From contig JAHJRU010000207.1 of NCBI GenBank assembly GCA_018830745.1, positions 1 to 19,891 on the forward strand: DNA of 19,891 nucleotides, read 5' to 3'. Made by a program: the position numbers and the translations under genes. Numbering within the stretch: position 1 is the stretch's first letter; each line of letters begins with the position of its first letter. Positions 14,861-19,891 of this stretch are shown piece by piece. Below the pieces are notes generated by a model. It did not search any database, was not told where the DNA came from, and was given only the letters and a program-made list of their open reading frames with translations. Origin of the DNA: Chloroflexota bacterium (GTDB lineage Bacteria > Chloroflexota > Dehalococcoidia > Dehalococcoidales > JAHJRU01).

Positions 14861-16399
14861 CTACTTGGCGAAGTCTACCGCTCTGGTCTCCCTGATTACG
14901 GTAACTTTTATCTTCCCTGGGTATTCCAACCCTTCCTCTATTTTCTTGACAATGTCTCGAACCAGTCTCATGGCGCCTAGGTCATCAATCTCCTCCGGTT
15001 TAACCAGTATGCGGATTTCACGACCGGCCTGAATAGCATAGGATTTATCCACGCCTTTGAAGCTATTGGCAATATCTTCCAGGCCTCTCAGACGCTTGAG
15101 GTAATTCTCCAGTGACTCGCGCCTGGCTCCCGGGCGAGCTGCGCTGATAGCATCGGCAGCGGACATGATGTAGCCCCAGACGCTGGTGGTGCCGGTTTCC
15201 AGGTGGTGCTCGGCAATGCCCTGAATTACCTCAGGTGACTTTTCCCATTGCTTAACCAGGTCAGCCCCGATAGCCGCGTGAGTGCCTTCTACCTCGTGGT
15301 CTACTGCCTTGCCGATGTCGTGGAGCAGACCGGCTTTCTTACCCAGGCTGATGTTAGCTCCCAGTTCCCCGGCAATCATACCTGCCATCTGAGAGGTTTC
15401 AATACTGTGCTGGAGGATATTCTGCCCGTAGCTGGTGCGATATTTAAGCCGACCGAGCAGTTTAATTAGCTCAGGACGTAGCCCGTGCACTCCGCACTGG
15501 TAGGCGGCCTGCTCTCCCGCATTAATGATAGTGGCTTCTACCTCTTCCTTAGCCTTGGCTACCACCTCTTCGATACGGGCAGGGTGGATGCGGCCGTCCA
15601 GAACCAGTTTTGTTAGAGCCTGACGGGCTATCTCCCGTCGCACCGGGTCGAAGCCGGACAGGGTTACTGCCTCGGGGGTATCATCGATAATCAGGTCGAC
15701 CCCGGTGGCTTGTTCCAGTGCCCTGATATTGCGTCCCTCACGCCCGATGAGCCTCCCCTTCATATCGTCACTTGGCAGGGGCACTACGGAGACCACCGTC
15801 TCCGACACTACATCAGAGGCGCAGCGCTGAAGAGCCTGAGACAGTATTTCCTGCGATTTAGCGTTGGCTTCTTCCTTCAGTTCGACTTCCCACTCTCGCA
15901 GTCTACGGGATGTTTCACTCTGCAATTCTGTTTCCATGTTCTCCATCAGCTGTTGTTTGGCTTCAGAGCTGGATAGGCCTGAAATGAGTTCCAGCTGCTG
16001 TAGCTGCCTGTCCCGGAGCTCGGTAAGGTTAATACGGATGGCTTCTGATTCCTTTTCCTTGGCCGCCAGGTTGCGGTCACGCTGCTCCAGTCCTTCCGTC
16101 TTGCGGTCAAAGCTTTCACCTTTTTGGGTTACCCGCTGCTCCTGGCGCTGGAGTTCTGAACGTCGTTCCTTGTATTCAGCTTCAAGCTCATACTTTGTTT
16201 TGTCTGCCTCTCGCTTGGCTTCATTGACTACATTCTTAGCCTCAATGGTGGCGTCAGATATCATTCTGGTGGCTTTTCTCTCGGCGATACGGATCTGGCG
16301 GTTTATCAGCGTCCGGCGCAGGAGAAAAGCAGCCATAGCTCCAAATATGGAGCCAATAACAAAGCTAAAGAAAATTGCCAGTACTACATCTAGTCCCAT
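14861..16399 (-). CDS. rny: Ribonuclease Y
   Basis: The 512-residue protein has the standard RNase Y layout: one N-terminal membrane helix (about 4-27), a long charged coiled coil (35-200), a KH RNA-binding domain with the GxxG loop GREGRN (219-224) in [16 protein letters not shown], and an HD domain with H331, the HDIGK motif (H360, D361), then H368 and H374. It is the membrane-anchored endoribonuclease that starts mRNA decay. A GGGGGTG ribosome binding site precedes the ATG. It sits 77 nt after recX on the same strand. An overlapping long frame on the other strand reflects its repeated codon pattern only. Confidence 0.97.
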   Translation of the reverse strand: MGLDVVLAIFFSFVIGSIFGAMAAFLLRRTLINRQIRIAERKATRMISDATIEAKNVVNEAKREADKTKYELEAEYKERRSELQRQEQRVTQKGESFDRKTEGLEQRDRNLAAKEKESEAIRINLTELRDRQLQQLELISGLSSSEAKQQLMENMETELQSETSRRLREWEVELKEEANAKSQEILSQALQRCASDVVSETVVSVVPLPSDDMKGRLIGREGRNIRALEQATGVDLIIDDTPEAVTLSGFDPVRREIARQALTKLVLDGRIHPARIEEVVAKAKEEVEATIINAGEQAAYQCGVHGLRPELIKLLGRLKYRTSYGQNILQHSIETSQMAGMIAGELGANISLGKKAGLLHDIGKAVDHEVEGTHAAIGADLVKQWEKSPEVIQGIAEHHLETGTTSVWGYIMSAADAISAARPGARRESLENYLKRLRGLEDIANSFKGVDKSYAIQAGREIRILVKPEEIDDLGAMRLVRDIVKKIEEGLEYPGKIKVTVIRETRAVDFAK

Positions 16400-16476
16400 T
16401 TTTCACCCCCTTCTTAAGTATTTTCCGGCTGCCGGGGACGGGTTATGGTGTTATACGCCCGAATTCCCCATGAGTT

Positions 16477-17118
16477 TCAGGACGACGTGTTGTTACTCCC
16501 CAGCTCTTGCCACAAGCGTTCCACTGTATGATTGATCACTTCATAATTAAAACCGCGGTTTTTGAGATAATAAGATAGCCGGCGGCGGAAATTACTGCGG
16601 TCGGACCGGGGCAGGCGATGGGCTTTGTTCAGTGCCGCCCGGTAGGCGCTCTCCTGGTCATCTATCTCACTGACCACCCCGTCTATGGTATCGGCGGCTA
16701 TCCCTTTTCGGCTAAGCTCCACTCTGGTAAGCCACTGGCTGCGCGGACTGAACGTTTGCCGATTATCCTTCCAGAACCGGGCAAAGGCGGTGTCGTCTAT
16801 CAGCGCCTGCTCTTTTAGCCTGGTGAGCGTGGCTTCGATGCTCTGGTTGTCAAATCCACGTTGCTGCAGTCGCTCCCTCACCTCAGATTCACTGCGCGGC
16901 CGGTAGCTCAGATAATGCACGGCGGCGTTAAAGCAGCGTTGGCGCTGGTCTACCATGAGCAGTTCGTCCATCTGGCTGCTGGTCAGCTCCTGCCCGGTCT
17001 TCAGTTGCGCCTTGGTGGCGACTTCCGCATCCATACTGAGAGCAAACTTGCCATCCAGGAATAGATTTACTCGCTGCTGGCGACCCTTCCCGGCACGGAT
17101 AGCCGTAATCTTGCTCAC
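16477..17118 (-). CDS. recX: RecX-family regulator of RecA
   Basis: The 213-residue, helix-rich basic protein matches RecX: an N-terminal beta part (MSKITAIRAGKGRQQRVNLF and LDGKFALSM), then repeated three-helix modules such as YLSYRPRSESEVRERLQQRG, LIDDTAFARFWKDNR and YYLKNRGFNYEVINHTVERLW. RecX caps or blocks RecA filaments. The GTG start follows AAGGATAAGGA. It lies downstream of recA on the same strand, with a terminator hairpin between them, so its expression probably depends on read-through, giving much less RecX than RecA. Confidence 0.92.
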   Translation of the reverse strand: MSKITAIRAGKGRQQRVNLFLDGKFALSMDAEVATKAQLKTGQELTSSQMDELLMVDQRQRCFNAAVHYLSYRPRSESEVRERLQQRGFDNQSIEATLTRLKEQALIDDTAFARFWKDNRQTFSPRSQWLTRVELSRKGIAADTIDGVVSEIDDQESAYRAALNKAHRLPRSDRSNFRRRLSYYLKNRGFNYEVINHTVERLWQELGSNNTSS

Positions 17119-17140
17119 TCTTTTTCCTTATCCTTTCACC

Positions 17141-17174
17141 AAATAAAACAGGCTGAAACCTGCGCCTCAGCCTG
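17141..17174 (-). terminator. Intrinsic terminator between recA and recX
   Basis: On the minus strand CAGGCTGA (17167-17174) and TCAGCCTG (17149-17156) form a perfect 8-bp stem with a 10-nt loop, followed by TTTTATTT (17141-17148). This is a good rho-independent terminator for recA. A second, shorter repeat (CTAATC/GATTAG, 17197-17216) sits directly after the recA stop codon. Confidence 0.75.
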
Positions 17175-17219
17175 GTGCGAAATTTATCAAATATAGCTAA
17201 TCTTTTTAATGATTAGTTG

Positions 17220-18212
17220 TCAATGTATAGGTGAGGCTGAGGCTCTAATATTCTGCTCAAGTTCCTGGGCAAGCTCGGGATTCTGCTTCAGGTATTCTCT
17301 GGCATTCTCCCTGCCCTGCCCCAGGCGAAGCTCACCGTAGGAGAAGAAAGCGCCGGCCTTCTTCACCAGCCCCAGTTCAACACCAAGGTCCAGTATATTA
17401 CCCTCTCGACTTATGCCGTGGTCGAACATAATATCAAATTCGGCCAGACGGAATGGAGGGGCAACCTTATTTTTAACTACCCTTGCCTTTACATGGCTAC
17501 CTATCGCTTTATCTCCCTGCTTTAGGGTATCGGTGCGCCTGAGGTCAATCCGGACCGAGCTGTAGAACTTTAAGGCTCTACCGCCGGGCGTTACCTCAGG
17601 ATTGCCGAAAATAATGCCCACCTTTTCTCTTAGCTGGTTGATGAAAATCACGGCTATTCCAGACTTGCCGATGGCTCCGGCAAGTTTTCTCAATGCCTGC
17701 GACATCAGCCTGGCCTGTAAGCCAATAGTCTGGTCGCCTATTTCTCCCTCAAGCTCGACTCGGGGAACCAGTGCGGCGACACTATCGATTACAATCACGT
17801 CAATTGCTCCACTTCTGACCAGTGCCTCGGTGATTTCCAGAGCCTGCTCGCCGGTATCCGGTTGAGAGATATAGAGGTCATCGATATTAGTCCCGCAATT
17901 AGCTGCGTAGGTGGGGTCCAGCGCGTGTTCGGCGTCAATATAGGCAGCCATACCTCCTCGTTTTTGGGCTTCGGCAATTACGTGTTGGGCTAGAGTAGTC
18001 TTCCCTGATGCTTCGGGGCCGAATATTTCGGTAATCCGTCCCCTGGGGATGCCACCAACACCCAGAGCCATATCCAAGGCTAACGAACCGGTAGGTATAG
18101 CCTCTACCACTACGGTAGCGGCTTCCCCCAGCTTCATTATCGAGCCTTTGCCAAACCGCTTTTCAATATGGTCGATAGCCAGCTCTAGTGCTTTCTCTTT
18201 TTCGGTGGTCAT
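17220..18212 (-). CDS. recA: Recombinase RecA
   Basis: The 330-residue protein is a full RecA core: Walker A GPEASGKT (65-72), [19 protein letters not shown] (Walker B and loop 1 region), the [16 protein letters not shown] loop 2 segment and [12 protein letters not shown]. It binds single-stranded DNA, drives strand exchange and would stimulate LexA cleavage. It is shorter than the usual 345-355 residues; the acidic C-terminal tail that tempers DNA binding in E. coli RecA is missing (it ends [14 protein letters not shown]). I see no clear LexA box in the upstream region, only a strong promoter. There is no proper Shine-Dalgarno sequence. Confidence 0.98.
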   Translation of the reverse strand: MTTEKEKALELAIDHIEKRFGKGSIMKLGEAATVVVEAIPTGSLALDMALGVGGIPRGRITEIFGPEASGKTTLAQHVIAEAQKRGGMAAYIDAEHALDPTYAANCGTNIDDLYISQPDTGEQALEITEALVRSGAIDVIVIDSVAALVPRVELEGEIGDQTIGLQARLMSQALRKLAGAIGKSGIAVIFINQLREKVGIIFGNPEVTPGGRALKFYSSVRIDLRRTDTLKQGDKAIGSHVKARVVKNKVAPPFRLAEFDIMFDHGISREGNILDLGVELGLVKKAGAFFSYGELRLGQGRENAREYLKQNPELAQELEQNIRASASPIH

Positions 18213-18225
18213 CTTCGCCTAATTC

Positions 18226-18254
18226 ATGATAGCACTTACATTTTGTTTTAGCAA
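18226..18254 (-). promoter_or_regulatory. Predicted recA promoter
   Basis: On the minus strand TTGCTA (18249-18254) is followed after exactly 17 nt by TATCAT (18226-18231). The -10 box ends 13 nt before the ATG, so the predicted leader is about 7 nt, too short for a normal ribosome binding site. No E. coli-type or Bacillus-type SOS box was seen around it. Confidence 0.6.
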
Positions 18255-18291
18255 GGAATGTTTGGTCTTGCTTTAACGGCATAATGGGTGT

Positions 18292-19026
18292 CTAATCCGG
18301 GGAATCGGGGTATGGTGGGGGCTGACATTTGTGCGCGCTGGCGGCTATCATCGCATCGAGTTTTTTCTTCAATTCAGGCGCGGCATCACCCGTAGTGATA
18401 TACCGGTCCAGCTCTTCATAGCTGAATCCCATTTCAGCTTCGTCGGTTTGTCCCACCCACAGACCGGCCGAGGGCGGCTTATCAATAATGACTTGCGGGA
18501 CGCCGAGGAAACGAGCCAGTTCTCGCACCTCTCCTTTGACCAGATTGCCCAGAGGCAATACATCTACCCCGCTGTCCCCGTGCTTGGTGAAGTAGCCCAC
18601 GGCAAGCTCGCTCCGGTTACCGGACCCGACGACCATATAGTTCAGCCGGTTGGCGAAATAGTACAGGGTGAGCATTCTTAGCCTTGCCTTGAGGTTGGCT
18701 TCAGCCAGGCGGGCGGTTGTCTGGTCGCTCAGGTCGTCAGGCAGCGTTTGGAGCAGGGTATCAAAGGCATTGTCTAGTGCCACCATCCTGGTTGAAATAG
18801 AGAACTTGCCGGCTACCGCCCGGGCGTGTTCTTCGTCCTCGGGATTGCTGTGGCAGGGCATAATCACCCCCAGTGTGCTCTGCGGAAAAGCGCGCTGACA
18901 TATCACCGCCAGCACGGAAGAATCAATGCCGCCGCTCATACCCAGCACTACCCCCTGGCAGTGGGCTTCATTTACCCTGTCCTGTAACCATGAGACCAGC
19001 TCTCCGGTTAACTGTTTCGCATTCAT
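18292..19026 (-). CDS. nadE: NAD+ synthase (ammonia-dependent)
   Basis: The 244-residue protein has the N-type ATP pyrophosphatase P-loop SGGIDSS (31-37 from this start), GSGNRSELAVGYFTKHGDSG for deamido-NAD binding, PLGNLVKGEVRELARFLGVP and KPPSAGLWVGQTDEAEMG. It makes NAD+ from nicotinate adenine dinucleotide, ATP and ammonia, the last step of NAD synthesis. It has no N-terminal glutaminase domain, so ammonia is the nitrogen donor. The ATG at 19026 follows GGAG with good spacing; the ATG at 19038 contributes that GGAG and is less likely. It is upstream of recA on the same strand, but recA has its own promoter. Confidence 0.95.
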   Translation of the reverse strand: MNAKQLTGELVSWLQDRVNEAHCQGVVLGMSGGIDSSVLAVICQRAFPQSTLGVIMPCHSNPEDEEHARAVAGKFSISTRMVALDNAFDTLLQTLPDDLSDQTTARLAEANLKARLRMLTLYYFANRLNYMVVGSGNRSELAVGYFTKHGDSGVDVLPLGNLVKGEVRELARFLGVPQVIIDKPPSAGLWVGQTDEAEMGFSYEELDRYITTGDAAPELKKKLDAMIAASAHKCQPPPYPDSPD

Positions 19027-19037
19027 CTGAATCTCCA

Positions 19038-19087
19038 TTGTTGTAATAAGTTATGAGTAGTATACTAGCCAATGGACAGCAGGTCAA
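19038..19087. promoter_or_regulatory. Symmetric bidirectional promoter for nadE and the amidohydrolase gene
   Basis: AGTATACT (19059-19066) is a perfect palindrome that provides TATACT on both strands. On the minus strand TTGACC (19082-19087) lies 17 nt from it; on the plus strand TTGTTG (19038-19043) also lies 17 nt from it. The minus promoter gives nadE a leader of about 26 nt. The plus promoter would start near 19073, about 64 nt before the amidohydrolase ATG. Confidence 0.55.
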
Positions 19088-19136
19088 AAAGGCGGGAAGC
19101 AGCCTATTTGCTTGCGTAAAGCAGGAAATCACCGAT

Positions 19137-19891
19137 ATGCCGACAGCCGATATTATCCTCCAGAATGCCAGCGTGATAACTATGGAGCCCGGTCAGCCAC
19201 GAGCTGAGGCGGTGGCCATTAAGGGCGACAGCATCTTGCTGGTGGCCAGCCGTGAAGAAGTGGAGCCACTGCGTGGAGCCAGGACCAGAGTTATTGACTG
19301 CCAGGGTAAGACGGTGGTTCCGGGCTTTAATGATGCCCACTGCCACATTTTCTCTTTTGTGCGGAAACTGCTCAGCCTTGATTTGAGTCCGGCATCAGTT
19401 GGCTCCATCGGTGACATAAAGGCAGTCATACGGCGGCAGGTGGAGAATACGCCGTCCGGTGAGTGGATAACCGGGACCGACTATAACGAGTTTTACCTGG
19501 CGGAAAAGCGCCACCCGAATCGATGGGATTTGGATGAAGTGGCGCCACATCACCCGGTTTTCCTGACACACCGCTCTCTACACGCCGGCGTGCTCAACAG
19601 CCGGGCGCTCTCCTTAGCGGGCATCACTGCGGAGACCACGGAGCCGCCGGGCGGTATTATGGATAGAGACTTAAACACCGGGGAGCCAACTGGATTGCTC
19701 TTTGAGATGGTGGGGCATCTCAGGGAGAGGGTGCTCCCGCCGCTGTCTGAAGCGGAGATACGGAAGGGCATAAGCCTGGTCAGCCAGCACTATCTGTCTC
19801 TGGGTCTTACATCGGTGCAGGACGCCACGGTGGTCAATGATTTCAGACGGTGGGAGACCATTAACCGGTTGAAGAATGCGGGTGAACTTAA
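19137..19891 (+). CDS. YtcJ-like amidohydrolase, 3' end cut by window edge
   Basis: The visible 251 residues open with ADIILQNASVITMEPGQPRA, the N-terminal beta-sandwich strand of amidohydrolase family 3, then VVPGFNDAHCHIFSF with the first metal-binding HxH, and continue through FLTHRSLHAGVLNSRAL and LGLTSVQDATVV, typical of the YtcJ type. These zinc enzymes hydrolyse amide or ester bonds in small molecules; the substrate is not known. The remaining metal ligands lie beyond the edge. An in-frame ATG at 19053 would lengthen the protein by 28 residues, but it lies upstream of the predicted transcription start and has no ribosome binding site, so I use 19137 (AGGAA upstream). Confidence 0.9.
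   Translation, partial: MPTADIILQNASVITMEPGQPRAEAVAIKGDSILLVASREEVEPLRGARTRVIDCQGKTVVPGFNDAHCHIFSFVRKLLSLDLSPASVGSIGDIKAVIRRQVENTPSGEWITGTDYNEFYLAEKRHPNRWDLDEVAPHHPVFLTHRSLHAGVLNSRALSLAGITAETTEPPGGIMDRDLNTGEPTGLLFEMVGHLRERVLPPLSEAEIRKGISLVSQHYLSLGLTSVQDATVVNDFRRWETINRLKNAGEL

Noticed and set aside
15864..16535. 223-codon open frame on the plus strand opposite rny and the end of recX
   Set aside because: It lies antisense to the RNase Y coiled-coil region, is very rich in Ser/Arg/Leu as expected from reverse reading of that region, and matches no family I know.

Overview
The window reads as chromosomal DNA of a strictly anaerobic bacterium, most likely a Dehalococcoidia-type member of the Chloroflexota. 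The clues are moderate GC content, a recA-recX-rny-ymdB-PHP gene run, a citrate-synthase-like protein of the homocitrate synthase fold instead of ordinary citrate synthase, and Chloroflexota-flavoured versions of the HIT protein, PlsY and RecA. This placement is inference from protein character and gene order; no rRNA or tRNA gene lies in the window. I see no mobile element, CRISPR array or prophage.

Region 1 (1-4555): a HIT-family protein cut by the left edge (minus strand), then plus-strand housekeeping genes: an MBL-fold hydrolase, a Re-citrate/homocitrate synthase-like enzyme, TrmO, a MagIII-like DNA glycosylase and a Sir2 deacylase.

Region 2 (4624-11925) is the metabolic centre. An Lrp/AsnC regulator faces away from a B12 operon: acyl-CoA mutase large subunit, cobalamin-binding subunit, MeaB-type G protein, CobO-type adenosyltransferase and acyl-CoA dehydrogenase. 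Converging on it are a thiolase and its DUF35 zinc-ribbon partner. Residues in the mutase active site point to a non-carboxylated substrate, as in isobutyryl-CoA mutase, not methylmalonyl-CoA. The set therefore suggests a route such as valine or isobutyrate -> isobutyryl-CoA <-> butyryl-CoA -> crotonyl-CoA -> ... -> acetyl-CoA, with its own cofactor supply and repair genes. This is the most interesting content of the window.

Region 3 (11994-19026, minus strand) is a long information and envelope run, in transcription order: nadE, recA, recX, rny, ymdB, PHP phosphoesterase, plsY and a zinc-finger membrane protein. A hairpin terminator lies between recA and recX. A symmetric promoter at 19038-19087 appears to serve nadE and a divergent YtcJ-like amidohydrolase that runs off the right edge.

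Several genes (the MBL hydrolase, lrp and recA) have a good sigma70-type promoter whose -10 box lies only 10-13 nt before the start codon, suggesting leaderless or nearly leaderless mRNAs.
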